Below, piece after piece: positions 24,654 to 36,957 of a stretch of 64,000 bases of DNA (its first letter is position 1; each line of letters opens with the position of its first letter). The notes under the pieces were generated by a model. The model searched no databases. It was not told where the DNA came from and was given only the letters and a program-made list of their open reading frames with translations. The position numbers and the translations under genes are program-made. Origin of the DNA: Aquilaria yunnanensis (lineage: Eukaryota; Streptophyta; Magnoliopsida; Malvales; Thymelaeaceae). The stretch spans positions 80,258,001 to 80,322,000 of the forward strand of contig CM077599.1 in the NCBI GenBank assembly GCA_039654915.1, written 5' to 3'.

Positions 24654-25550
24654 CCATGCCTACATGAAAGAGGAGAGTAATCTAATGGAACTTTCTATGA
24701 TGCCACTATAGCATGGTGCTGTTGTGATTTTTTTATTTCTGGTCTTTAGTGGCCAAACAACTACTTTGGTAGGCCAATCTATAAGATCGACCTTCAACCT
24801 AAAACACATTTCCAAGCATACAATGATTACAACATCTCATGCCTTGATATGGTCTTCAAATGGTACTCTTAGGTTTAAACCACAACTAAGTTGCAGCTGT
24901 AACCTATAATATTTAAGTTTATGACCAGCATTATAATGCTTACATAGAGCAGTACAAACTGCTCATCAGAAGGATGTATTTGCTAAGATAATCGGGAAAT
25001 GGTGGCACCAGTAAGTATGTGTTAGTGTTAGTGTACACCTATAGGCATGTTTCTACCACATGTTTACCGTGTGCATTTATGGTTCTGCATGTGAAGTTCT
25101 GAATTCAAACCATGGTTCTATTAGAGAAAATCAATGTCAATGTCTAACTTTACAGATTATTATTGTAGTCGTGGTGCTAGTTGATAAGCAAAAAGTATCG
25201 TCTATAATAAAAATAGAATTTGGAACAATGTAAACACAGCTCCAACAAGTACTGTGTTTATATAGTACCATTTTAAGTTTTACCTGTAGTTCAATGGTCT
25301 CCAAGTGATAGTCCAGTTTGTTATGGAACCTCTTCCTATCCCAAACATAAATGGTTTCCAGTAGGAGGTTGGCCATGAGGAGGTAGAAATGACCCGGTTC
25401 ATGGATGGGGAGTATGAGTGGGGGTTATTTGTAGAAAAGAGCAAAGTGTTACACACAATAGAAAAAGGAGAGGATTAAGGACTGATAGGGAGGAGCAAGT
25501 AACTCGGTAAACCAAGGGAATTGACAAAAGAAAAGATCCCAAGTGAAATT
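24654..25550. other. 3' flank of the AAMP-like gene and intergenic DNA
   Basis: The first 250-300 bases presumably hold the 3' untranslated region; no canonical AATAAA stands out, though AT-rich variants such as AATATTTAAG are present near 24910. Beyond that nothing is recognised; ORFs at 25137-25376 and 25399-25593 (-) have no support. Confidence 0.45.
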
Positions 25551-25785
25551 CTCCATCTGTCCTATATTTTTTGCACCATTCACTTTTCAGCAATTAATCT
25601 ATAATTTTTTATTTTTAACATTTTAGTATATAAATGAAAAAATGTTATATAAGAATGATAAATCAAGATATATAGTTTCTAAATATATTGTTTTTAAATT
25701 TTTTCTAACAAATACTAATATAAATAAATTCAAGTCAAACTATATGAAAAAGTCAAATGATACAAAGAATATAGGACAAAGGTAG
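25551..25785. mobile_element. Stowaway MITE, diverged copy
   Basis: CTCCATCTGTCCTATATTTT on the left pairs with GAATATAGGACAAAGGTAG on the right. The internal order (TTTGCACCATTCAC, TTAATCTATAATTTTTTATT, GATAAATCAAGA, ATTCAAGTCAAACTA) is the same as in the Stowaway at 62893. TA follows the right end, but the left flank is TT, so the target duplication has decayed. From 25790 to 26674 nothing else is recognised. Confidence 0.8.
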
Positions 25786-26674
25786 TAACAAATAAAAACT
25801 CCGGCAAAAATAAAATATCAAGCAAAACAAAGTATTAACTTATATCAAATGAAAACTTTGGTGGAAGCAAATATAAGTGTGAGAGGGAAATAAAATAGCA
25901 TGGGAGCTTCAAATGGTGAGATGATTGTAAAAATGGTCTCCCCAACAAGGAAAATAGAGGCTATTCATAGATGAGTTAGACGTATAAGATTGCACCACAT
26001 GTCCTCAGATCAACGATGATGAAAAGTAATTGTCATTTTTTGGGATTTTGGGTTTGTCGGGTCGGTTGGAAATTCTAATAGGACTTGTTCCAAGCCCACA
26101 AAGCCAAAACTCCCTAAATCATCCATTTACAATATCGGATTAAAATTCCTGAAAATAATTTTATATTTGACATTGTCTAACTTGGAACAATCAAACAGTC
26201 AGTAAAATTTTATCAATAAATAATAAATAATAAATAAATAGATAAACACAAAATTACAAAATTCTGCCACTACAGGAAGGAACATCTATGTGTGGTACAA
26301 AGAAGTCATCAATGAATAGTACACAAGTGAGGAAAAGCATGCAGTAAGGAAAGGATAATTGAATGTATTAGACACAAGCAGTAGAAAATCATAGTTACCG
26401 TAATGCACCTTGTCACAGTTAATTAGGTCATCAAACAAAAAATTCCACAAACTTTTGTTGTGGAAAAATTTGTCACTGATCTTTGTGTCACTTTAAGCCA
26501 AGCCCTAATACACGAAATAGGTAAAAACGCCAGTAGCTTAATGTTTTGAACAAAATTAAGATATGGTGGTCCTACAGCCATTATTTGAGTGAAGAATAAG
26601 ATAGGGGTAAACCATACCATGAAGTCAATAGGAAGCCACCAACTCCAGACAATTAAAGGCTGTGCTCTTGCTCT

Positions 26675-27010
26675 CACTACAAGAAAGATGACTTTTAGTG
26701 ATCATAATTGAATCTATCACAAAAAATGGTAGCTTTAATGATAATTTAAGTGTGTGGTCACAAATATTTGAAGAGCTAGTATTTAGTGATGAATTGGGTG
26801 GTCATCACTCTTATTTTGACACTACAAGTACTACGTTTGTGATAAATGAAAAATCTCATGACAATTCATATTAGTCATTAGTGATGAGTACTTTTTCATT
26901 ACTACAACTGTTATTAGTGACATTCATGTGATAGTAAGTAAAAGTTCGACACTAAATACTTGGTATTTGTGACCCTCACATGATGAGTCACAATCTAGGA
27001 TGTTTTCTTT
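26675..27010. mobile_element. CACTA (En/Spm) element terminus with subterminal repeats
   Basis: CACTACAAGAAA at 26675 is the classic terminal sequence of plant CACTA elements. The next 330 bases hold short repeated words in both orientations (TTTAGTGAT, AGTGATGA, GTGGTCA, GTGACATT), typical of subterminal transposase-binding arrays. The matching far end was not found. Transposase-like remains at 27948-29760 (-) fit this being the 3' end of that element. Confidence 0.65.
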
Positions 27011-27130
27011 TTTTGTGATAGATATTTGCATTGTACCAATTCTAGCTTTCTGTCATGGTAAGCACCTCAATAATTTTAGTTTTAAATGATGAGTAAGTAT
27101 TGCTACTACATTATTATGAGTAAAAAAAAT

Positions 27131-27754
27131 ACTCTCTTTATCTAAAAAAGAATGTAACATTTTTTTTTTGCCGTCCTAAAAAGTATGAAACGTTTTCTTC
27201 TTTAGTAATTTTTTGTACCAAACTTCCTATTTTACCCTTTAATTTGTACATCCGTCCTTCCCCTTTGGTGACAACGCTGCCATAATTAGCTCCACCATCA
27301 TCAACCCCTACGTCGATACATCGACAGAGATGACACGGATGAAGATGACACATACGGACCTCGACAGAGAGGACATTGACCGTTTGGAGAACAAGCAGAT
27401 GCAAAACTGATGATTCAAAGAACATCGCTTGTACGCGAAATCGAGGATTTGGAAAACATCACCTATACGCGACATCAGCAAGGAAGACACCGATGATTTT
27501 GAGAACCCGCCAACACAAAATCTACAATTCGATGAAGATCAAGGTCGATCCGGTGACGAAGATTCTACGGCTTAATTGATGATTCGACGATTCGGCAGCT
27601 TGATCAATGATTCAAGGAAGGTGAGGAACAAAATTTTTGGGGAGATGAGAAACAGAGGAATAAAAGGGCAAAATTGAAAAAAAAAAGGAAAAAAATAAAT
27701 ACCTTAAATGGCGTGCCTAGAGAAATGTTGTATTTAAAATGGGATGGAAGGAGT
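27131..27754. mobile_element. Stowaway-like MITE nested in the CACTA relic
   Basis: The left end ACTCTCTTTATCTAAAAAAG and the inverse of the right end ACTCCTTCCATCCCATTTTA both continue into an AATGTAACATTTT-type block; the CTCC.TCCGTCCCA signature is Stowaway-like. A TA lies at the left edge while the right edge reads TT. The 620-bp interior is GC-richer and holds degenerate GATGACAC / GACATCAGC repeats with no recognised protein. Confidence 0.5.
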
Positions 27755-27947
27755 TTATAATATTGAACTAAATGAGTTTGAGATAAAAAATATTAAATAA
27801 AGGAAAATAATATATTTGAGACTTTTTGAATTTTCTTTTGGCACCACAATGTGTAAGGTACAAAGGAAATGAATTATTTAGAAAAGAAAAAGAAAAAAAA
27901 TTATAGCAACAAGAGGTAATGTATGCAATATATTTAGAAATAGGTAA

Positions 27948-29760
27948 TCAATGTAACATAATTATTAAGTTAGTCAAACTACAACTATTCAATCTTAAAT
28001 CATCATCAAGATCATCTTCAGCATAATTATCAGTGTGTTCAGCTTTATCCACATCATCGAACAACAATTCATCTTTATCATCTGTGTCACTTGTATCAGT
28101 CTCTAACATAGATTCCTGGGTAATTGGAGGTTTTTGAATAGTAATACTATCCAACTTAGTTGTATTTAGGATTACCTTAACTTCAAAATCATGGATGTGT
28201 TCAAAAGATATATTTTTTTTCCAATTTCCTTATTTTCTTAACATGGTACAGTTTTAGCTTTAGGTTCTACATAAGGAATATCATAAATATCTCGCGACTT
28301 TGTCTTTACAACAACTTGTCAATTAGGTTTTTGTGTGTCTTTAACATAGTAGATTTGTTCAACTTGAGTTACTAATACATAAGGCTCATTTGTATTTAAC
28401 TTGAGGGACTTGTTCTGTTTGATGATATCGGTCAATGTACGAAAATAATTAATAGAACTTGTACTCTCAATTCCCTTTACTTAAACTCCACTATTTTGTG
28501 TCGCCAAATTAAGATCTTGACCCCTTGTGCAAAATCTCCAACCATTAACTAGATATCTAGTGTAATGCCAAACCCGTCTATGAGGACCATAAGTTAATGC
28601 AATCAATTCATCATCAACTGCTTCATTTCCTTCCTTTTTCCACTTGAAAAACCTAAGCAATGTAAAAACCAAAGTATTAATATCTTGAACTAAAAAATAA
28701 TGAAGTTTAAAGTGTGGTGCTTCGTGTGTTTTTCAAGTGTAAACAATTATATACAAGAAAAAAAAAACAATATGTATTTTTTCTATTTTTTTTGCCTTGT
28801 TTCTATATGAGTATGTGTATGTTTTTCAATACTTACATGTCTTTTAAACTATTGGGGAAATTCTTTCTTATGTTTCTCTTGTATATTAAAACTACGTTCT
28901 TTTTTAAGCCCCTCCATATGCAACATATGAAAAAAGACATATGAAATAAATAAACACAATAAGTAATAAACAACAAAAATGTACCAGCAATATGACAATA
29001 GCTTACAAAAAAAACTAAGAAAACCATACTTACTTTATATAATCTACAATATTTACACATTTCTTCTAAATACAATTTCTTGCTTGCTCCCTATTCAACA
29101 ATAGTTAACTCTACATGTTTTTTCCCAAGAAACTGATTACTAGTGTGTGAAAATATATGAAAATTTGAAGTTGGTCTATCATTAACTCCCGCATAGTTTC
29201 TCCTGAGTCGATTTAGATGTGTCTAAACTTCGTGCAAGTGTCTGGAGCAAAATTTCACAAACTCTTCAACAGTATAAGCTTTAGCAATTGATCATTCTGG
29301 ACAAGCTTTGTTTCTCACAAATGATTTTAGTAATTGTAAATAACTTTCAACAAAAACCATCCATCTAAATTGAAATGGACTAGCAATTTTTGCTTTATTA
29401 GCTAAGTGAATTGATAAATGCATCATTATGTCAAAAAGAAAAAAGTGGAAATAACTTCTCTAACTTGCAAAGAGTTAAGGGAATTGACTTCTCAAGTGCC
29501 TCAAGATCTTCTATGCTTATCTTCTTAGCATATAGTCTTCTAAAATATGCACTTAACTATATTAATGCCTCTCACACATTTTTCTTTAAGACCTTGCATA
29601 TTGCCAGTGAAAGATAATGATGTAGAAAAATATGGCAATCGTGATATTTCATGCCAAATATTTTGCACTTATTCGCCTTAACATATTGGGATATTAGAAG
29701 AATAACCATCTAGAACCTTTATATCGGTCAAGAAATTTTTTTTTTCTTATACTTGCTGGG
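27948..29760 (-). pseudogene. CACTA transposase (TNP2-type) remnant with DUF4218 and DUF4216 domains
   Basis: On the minus strand the order is: a GMKYHDCHIFLHHYL segment (near 29640), then CKLEKLFPPFFFDIMMHLSI, FQFRWMVFVESYLQLLKSFV and VEEFVKFCSRHL (29200-29480), which is the DUF4218 region. Next come ELIALTYGPHRRVWHY, YLVNGWRF and TQNSGV (28481-28672), then PYVLVTQVEQIYYVKDTQ and VVVKTKSRDIYDIP (28290-28420), the DUF4216 region. An acidic tail ends at 27948. Stops and frameshifts interrupt it several times. The catalytic transposase core, expected to the right, is not readable, so it cannot be active. Confidence 0.85.
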
Positions 29761-30867
29761 ATTGTGTAACATGCTCGATGAAATGAATATTTCCCTTCAC
29801 TTACTTGAGTTGCAAGAAGTTCTAGCCTTATGCTCATAAATTCTAGATCAAATCAAACAATAGGGTGTATTTTGCCTTACCTTAAAGATTCAATAATGCC
29901 CCTAAAACACCATTACACATATTTTTTAGAATAATAACCCATGTATTGATCATTGCTGAACAAAGCCAAATCTCAGGAAACAAATAGAGACAATCATGGT
30001 GGTGAATCTCATAAGGACGACATGGTTGAACAAAAGTTTTACTGTAGTTTGATGATTTAGTTGTAAGTAATTAGGTTTCACGAGCATGCTAACTGACAAA
30101 CTAACATTCTATTCTCCCAACTAGGCATAGAGAATAAATTTATGTATGTGGGTAACTTAGAATAGACCGTTCATCTTTTGGACTGTAAAACATATAGAGC
30201 AGTAGATTGTGCTCTTCTGGTGTAACTGGATGTTGAGGACTGAATAGGCCAACGTCGTACCTCATGTCTTTCTACGAACACTTATTATCCCATTTTGTGA
30301 ATGGGGATGTATGTGCCCTTATGAGTGTAGGTATTTTGATTTCATCATTTTTTCAATAGCAAGTTCACCTTATTATTCCTTTATTTACATTTCCCCTACA
30401 CAGAAATGGGAAACTAGAATATGCTATGATCACTCTATTACAACCAGAATATGTAATTAATGCATTGGTAACCCTAACTTACCATGTAGACATACCTTAG
30501 CTGGTCCATCATCAAAATCCATCAAATTAGAAAACATATGTGTTATTGGTAAATTAGTTTTGTTGGAATTCAAAAGTATGAAACCCTCTAACTGCTCACC
30601 ATCATTACTTTTTCCATTACCATGGGGGGATGCTCTTACTTTAGTAATAGGAGTAGTATGTTCTATTCATTGGAGATTATCAAGGTCATGACTATCAATC
30701 CATCAACCTTCTCACACACATCTACATTGTTAATAAGAAGGAAGCAAGGTAGTGAGAAGGGTGAAAAGAATCAAGATGAAGTAGGAAACAACACAACAAC
30801 CATTGAGGATAATGTTGACTTATTGCAGTTAAAAACAACACTATGCATGTTGTTGATTAGGGTATAG
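29761..30867. other. Probable upstream CACTA sequence, not readable
   Basis: This stretch should contain the transposase core if the CACTA relic continues, but no motif could be read. The ORF at 30622-30867 (+) is unsupported. Confidence 0.3.
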
Positions 30868-31143
30868 TATGGTTAGGAGATAGTACAGTTTTTTTACATC
30901 ACGCATTTTCAGGAATTCTTTCATTCTTATACTATTGGACATTTTGGATATATGAACATGGGAAACAAATCCACATTGTAGATGGTTGGTATCAATGATA
31001 TTGGGTTAGGGAACAATATTGGGACCAAGCTATTGCTCAAGGATATGAGATTTTCTTGATGTTTGATTAACTTGATTTCCATTAATACCCTTGATGATGC
31101 CTACATCATCATTTTTGTTAGAGGTATATGAAGTTATGAAAGG

Positions 31144-31462
31144 TTCCCTAACTTTTTTAAAGGGGAAAAAGGCAAACAAGCTTTATAGTACACATGCCAA
31201 ACATCTAGATAGGTGAATGTTGTGGAGCACATTGCTGCAATTTGGCGTATATGAGGCTTGGTTACATTAGTGAGAACGGACTAAAAAACATTACTTAAAC
31301 GAATCTTCTTCCAAATACAAGAGACACAACTCTATAGTACACAAGCCAAACATCTAGATAGGTGAATGTTGTGAAGCAATGCTGCAATTTGTCACATATG
31401 AGGCTTGGTCACATTAGTGAGAGGGGACTAAAATAGCCCACTTAGAAGAAGGTTCTTCCAAA
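31144..31462 (+). repeat. Tandem duplication inside the copia relic
   Basis: A unit of about 150-160 bases is present twice. Both copies contain GCCAAACATCTAGATAGGTG, TGCTGCAATTTG and TATGAGGCTTGGT, and both encode the GAG-pre-integrase segment. The copies differ by small indels. Confidence 0.8.
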
Positions 31463-34150
31463 TATGAGACATACCACTGCAGTCCTGCACCCACTGCTTG
31501 GCAGGTAAACAACATAAAGTTTTATTTCATACATATCTTGCATCTAGAAAAGCTAATCTATAGACTTGGTTCATATTGATATTCACATTATGCCTGATAA
31601 AAGTAATGGTGGTATTATTTTTTATCTTTTTTATTGATGATCATTATAGAAAGGTTTTGTTTTTATTGTTAAAAAAAAATAAAATTGAGCACTTGCTTGT
31701 TTCAAGATTTTCATACTAGAGTTCAAAGGGAAACAGAAAGGAAGTTTAAATGTGTCGAAGCAAGTAATGATGGTGAATACCAAGGACTGATTAAGGGCAT
31801 TGCAAAGCACATGGCATCAAGCTTGAGAAAACCTTTCTTAAAACACCTCAGCAAAATGGTGTATGGCAAAGATGATATTATGATCATTAATCATGAAACT
31901 ATGAAAATTATTATGGATATTATACACAAATATCTAATTAGACACAGTGGTTATTTTACAATTTTACCCCAAAAATTTCTCTTCTCAAATTGTTTTTCTT
32001 TCATTGTCTTGAGTTGCTTTGATCTTCAATCTTTCACGCCACTCTGATCTCTGATCTTCTCAAAGAGGAATGGATAGTAGGGAGAAGAGATAAAATATCA
32101 CAAAGTGGGGAGGCAGCCTGGGAAGTTCATGGCCATGGAAGTTCACGAGGAAGAGGATCCAAATCACGTCGTTGAGTTGATCTCTGAATTTTGCTATGGA
32201 TATGATCTCTGAGTCTTCAAATCGTGTTGTTGATTCGATCTTTGAATCTCTAAATCACCAAATCACACTGTCAATTTGATCTCTAAATCTCCAAATTGCC
32301 AAATTATGCTGTTGATCTAATCTCTGAATTGTGTCATTGTTCGGGTCTCCGAATCGCATCGTTGATCAACTATTTCTCATCCATCTTCCCAATCTTCATT
32401 GTTGATCACCGCCTGTTTCTCATTGCCTCATTCGTTGAATGCGTTGCTAGAGTTGGTGCACTCCGCTATTCAAGTAAGAATGGTTCTAGTGAATTTTTGT
32501 GTTGGTTTCCTTTTTTTTTTTTTTATGGGGTTGGTTTGCTTATAATACTAAAAGAATATTTGCTATGACAGTTTTATATATTTATTTGGATATTTAGATT
32601 TTTTTTAGACACTTTTAAATTTGAAGCTAACAACTTTTTTACATATTATTATAGTTACTTTTACATTTTGACTAAGATATTTTTTCATATTTGGGCAGAC
32701 ACTTTTGTTTACTACTTCAGACACTCTCACTTTTTGAAGATCAATTATTTGTATATTACTTCAGTCATTTTTATATATTGTTGTAAATACTTTAACATAT
32801 TTATTCATGCATTTTTACATGTCATGTTTAAACAGTTTTAAATAGTCATTCTAACAGTTTTGCTTATTGATTTAAACACTTTCATTTTTAAAGATAATAA
32901 ACTGTTTGCATATTATTCATACACTTTAACATATTTATGTAGATGCTTAAACATATCTATTCAGGCATTTCTACACATTTACATATCATTTTGGTATAGA
33001 ATAAATAGTTTGCATGTATTGAAAAGAACAAATAATCTGCATATTATTTCGGACCCTTATATATATCTGTTCACATATTTTTCTCAATTACTTTAAATAT
33101 TTTACATCTTTGTCTTTGACACTTATGCATATATGAATATTGGTGGCAATGATGACAATGGTAACCTTGTTGGCGATGGGATTGAGGGAATGATTTCTGA
33201 AGGGAGAGAGAATTTTGGTGAGGGGCAATTTTGTCAATATTTTTATGAAAATGGATTATATTTAGAGAGTTAAAAGTGAGTTAGTATGTGTAATTAGACG
33301 TATGTACATAGTATAATAATTATATAAAATAGCACTGTTGAAAGAGAAGCTAAGCAATTTTTTTGCCATGAAAGACTTGGGTCCATCAAAGCAAACACTT
33401 GGGATGAAAATCTCCTTAGATAGGAAGAGCAAAAAATTATGGATTTCCCAAGAGAAATACAATGATAAAGTTTCAATATGAGAAAAGGCAAAACTAGTTA
33501 ACTCTCCTCGTAGGTCATTTCAAGCATACCAACAAACAGTGTCATACGAGTAAGAAAGATAAGGAAGACATGAAGAAGATTCTTTTTTCTTCAACTATGG
33601 GTGGTTTAATGTATGTTACTGTGTGCACAAGGCCCAATACCGCTCATGGAAATAGATATAGCTAGTAGGTTCCTCTTAAATCTAGGTAAAGAACATTGGA
33701 ATGGAATAAAATGGATTCTTAAACATCTTTGAGGTACTTTTAGAGTATGTTTATATTTCGGTCATGGAGATCATGTATGCTATGGGTTTACAAATGCAGG
33801 CTTGATTGCTGATATTGATTGCTAAGTCTACTTCTAGATTTATGATGAATTATGTAAGGGGTGCAATGTCGTAACAATTCAAGTTATAGATGTGCTGCTT
33901 TATCGAAGTTGAATTTATAATACTCATTGAAGCTAGTTAGGATGTCCTGTGCTCAAAGCAGATTTTTGTAAGAACTTCATCGTTAACAAGAGAGTAATGT
34001 CCTTCATTGTGACAATCAAAATAATATTTATCTCATTAAGAACCCACTTTTCTTGGCCCAAACATATAACGGTAAGATACCACTAGATTCGAGCTGCATT
34101 AAAAGATAAAGCTAAGTCCTGAGAAGATTCACACATATAATAATGGTATA
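31190..34150 (+). pseudogene. Ty1/copia polyprotein relic, plus strand
   Basis: Broken plus-strand frames give copia pieces in order. There are two GAG-pre-integrase pieces (MRLGYISENGLK near 31252 and MRLGHISERGLK near 31400), then an integrase piece (FQDFHTRVQRETERKFKC, 31700-31760). After an inserted element comes the late reverse transcriptase and RNase H region: FFAMKDLGPSKQTLGMKISL, LWISQEKY, GGLMYVTVCTRPNTAHGN (33598 on), WQSK-like remnants, HCDNQNNIYLIKNP and a final helix ending near 34145. Most of the reverse transcriptase, including YVDD, is missing. Many stops. No LTRs were recognised. Confidence 0.8.
31944..33290. mobile_element. TIR element with 9-bp target duplication, inserted in the copia relic
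   Basis: TAATTAGAC occurs as a perfect direct 9-mer at 31935-31943 and 33291-33299, bracketing 1347 bp of sequence unrelated to copia. Near the ends ACAATTTTACCCCAAAAATT on the left resembles the inverse of AATTTTGGTGAGGGGCAATT on the right, so weak inverted ends exist. The length of the duplication points to a Mutator-like origin. Inside, 32160-32370 is a degenerate tandem repeat of a roughly 50-bp unit built on GATCTCTGAATCTCCAAATC; the rest is AT-rich with no recognised gene. Confidence 0.6.
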
Positions 34151-34972
34151 GAAATGATGACAAAGCAGTTGCCCAAGGAAAATCTAATGAGTTGAAAGTA
34201 AAGAGTAGGAATGCAAGAAAAGCCCCCGCTAAGGGTGAAAGAATTAACAAAAACCCAAATTTCAACCCAAACTCAAACCTGAAATGTCAGGTCCAAGTCA
34301 AGTTTAATAAAGAAAAATGTGTATTCGGGTTGGCCCAAACTCGACCCAAATTAAAATTCAAAATTCTAGTTAGGGTAAGGTAAAATCTGAATAACCTGAC
34401 GAAACCTGAATTTACCCAAGTCTATAATTAACCACAACCTAGTCCAAGTATATAATTCACTACAACCTAGCCTAAGTTTATAATTAACTAGAACCCAAAC
34501 ATATTGGGGTCCAATAGGCCCATATGCATGCATACCCTAACCCTAACACAGCACACATGCCATTTGGTCTTCTGAATCTCTAATGCTCTCCTTGCCTCTC
34601 CTTCATTCCTCAAGGTCAACACAAACTAAGAGCCCTGCTCTGACTCTTCTCGCTCGTAGCTTCTTTCTCTGAGCCCCTGATCTCGCATAGAACTGAGCTC
34701 CACCACTCCTCTCACTTTTTTTCTTGGTCTCCTTATCCTCGTTGAATCGCCCACATCATCCTCGCCTTGTCGTCCTCCTATGTTCCTCGTCCTTGCCGAA
34801 TCACCCTTTGCATCCTTGCCTTGCTGTCCTCTTTGTCCTCACAAAATCCCCCTCCTCATCTAAGCCCTCGTCCTCGTCATTTTATTCTTTCATTCAAGAA
34901 TCATCCTTTCTTTTTGCTGTAGCCTCGGATGCCTTCTAGTGAGCTAGCTCCCTCCTCTCTCACAATAGTGGT

Positions 34973-35240
34973 GAATGATGCAAGGTTGGGTAAGCTTCAC
35001 CTTAGTTTCTTTTTCATGCATTTTGACACGATTTTTTTTTCTTTTTTTAGGGTAAAGTAAGCAATAAATGATGCAAGGCTGGCTAAGCTTCACCTCAGTT
35101 TCTTTTTCATGCATTTTGATAAGGGTTTTTTTTTTTTTTCTAAAGATAGGGTAGACAATAAATGATACAAAGCTGGGCAAATGTTTCATCTAGGCAAGCT
35201 TCACCTTAGTTTTTTTTTTCATGCATTTTGCCAGGATTTT
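34973..35240. repeat. Tandem repeat, three units of about 90 bp
   Basis: Units start near 34973, 35068 and 35158. Each contains AATGATGCAAGG-like sequence, GTAAGCTTCACCTTAG, TTTTTCATGCATTTTG and a long T run. The third has a 16-18 base insertion. T-run length varies between units, consistent with slippage. Confidence 0.85.
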
Positions 35241-36074
35241 TGTTTTTCCTTTTTTTGAGGGCAAAATACAAGTCAAGGACGAGATGGTGGGCTCCACATA
35301 AAAGTCATAATATTGGATGACACAAACGCATTTGTGATCCGTTATATATATGTATATGCTACAAGGGTCCTTTTGAAAATCGGTAATAATTTTGGAGAAA
35401 CATTTCCCTCTTATACTGAACTCGAAACTTCAACTTCTTCATCATGCATTTTGCCGCACCACCAAAGTTGACCGGATTTCAAGCAACAAGAACCCAAATA
35501 ATTCGAGTTCGGGTCGAGTGAAGTTAAAGCCTGAATTAGAGCAGACAAAAGTAATCATACTTCCAGTCAAACCCTGAATATTTGGCCCGACTTTCATCAG
35601 GCCCCCACATGGTGGAGTAGACTGTTGGTTAGGAGGCCCAATATATAACTTATTATCTTAACCCAACCCAAAAATATAGCCATGTCACGAGCATATGAAA
35701 TGTGGGCCCTACTTGGGCATAAGGCTTTCTGACCTCTTTGCTACTTCATTCGAAAGATGAGAGTCACGAGAGTGAGCGAGTTGTGCGACGGCAAAAGACT
35801 AAAAAGGGGGAGCTCGTAGGCATTTCTGCTCCAGTTCAGCTCAAATATCAGTATGCTATTCCGAGTGTCCTGGCCTTTAGGCTGATGGTTCCGATTCCAG
35901 AAATTTTTTCTTTTACTGAACTACTACTTTTTGGATGAGACCCTCTGTAGTCACTTGTTATTATCCATCTGCTTGACGATGTTTTGATATTTGTGATGAA
36001 AGAATACGTTGTTCTGTATTGGCGGCCCCCTAATACTATTTGGAGAGGAACTTTGGCGGTTCACAGTGAATAGG

Positions 36075-36097
36075 GTGTGTGCGTGTGTGTGTGTGTT
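36075..36097. repeat. (GT)n microsatellite
   Basis: Imperfect GT run with one GC interruption. Confidence 0.85.
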
Positions 36098-36957
36098 GGC
36101 AATAGAGGAGGACAAGTTGTTACGGAGAGAGGGGTTTGTGTGAACGGGGTGTGGTGTTGGAGATGGAGGTGGCGGAGGAAAGTAAGATGTATTCTCGTGG
36201 AGGGCTCCCTACAAGGTGGAATCTTGCTGCTCCAAGATTGCAATTAAACTCTACCTTGTGTCCTGTCCCGTCTGTAACGAGACACACCTAAGAATATCAA
36301 CCATGTTATGGTAAGTTGTCCGTTTGTTGCAGCTGTGTGGGGTTTGGTTTGTAGATGCTGCCAGGTGCGGTATTTATCAGGAATTGATGTAATGGCAGAC
36401 GCTCCAAATCTGATACTAAATAGAAATCAAATGGAGGTCTGTGATGGTGTAAAGAAGTTAACAGCTTTTGGGTTATATGGAGAAACGGAAATGAGGTGGT
36501 TTTCTCGGACAAGAAAAAGGGGAAGCTCAAGCACATGGGAATGTTAATCCTCCATTTGCTCCTAACAAGAGATTGTAGGGGAGTTGAAATGTTGTTTTGG
36601 TCTGTGGTTTGTAATCTAGCTCCTTGCTAGAGGATCAACGATTTTGTACCTATTTTTGTTGCTTCTTTTCTCGTGTTTCATAAAAATTGACCAATTCATA
36701 AAAATTGTACCTATCATGAATTGGGAGAATAAAAGGAACTAAAATTTGAGATTACATTTGTGATTACAGAGCTTTTTCCAACATATATAGCTATATACAT
36801 ATATCAAAACAAGATCAATACTACCACATATGAACTTCCACTTAGTACATGCATGCTAACTACACTTAATTTTTTAACCAGTTAGTCAACGATATTCCTA
36901 TGTCAAAATAACAAGCAATTTTATATGCATGGATGCATCCAGAATCTACCTTTTTCT

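Larger units (their letters stand above)
34151..36920. other. Intergenic DNA with low-complexity patches
   Basis: No supported gene. 34230-34500 is rich in AACCC/ACCTGA words and 35500-35600 holds TTCGGGTCGAGT; these may be subterminal ends of an undetermined hAT-like element. ORFs at 34724-34939, 35738-35938 and 36308-36547 (+) are unrecognised. ACCCTAACCCTAAC near 34543 is only two telomere-like units. Confidence 0.4.

Noticed and set aside
26266..26280. CACTACAGGAAGG as another CACTA end
   Set aside because: No subterminal repeat array follows; could be chance.
34540..34556. Interstitial telomere repeat (ACCCTAACCCTAAC)
   Set aside because: Only two units; chance or a relic too small to interpret.
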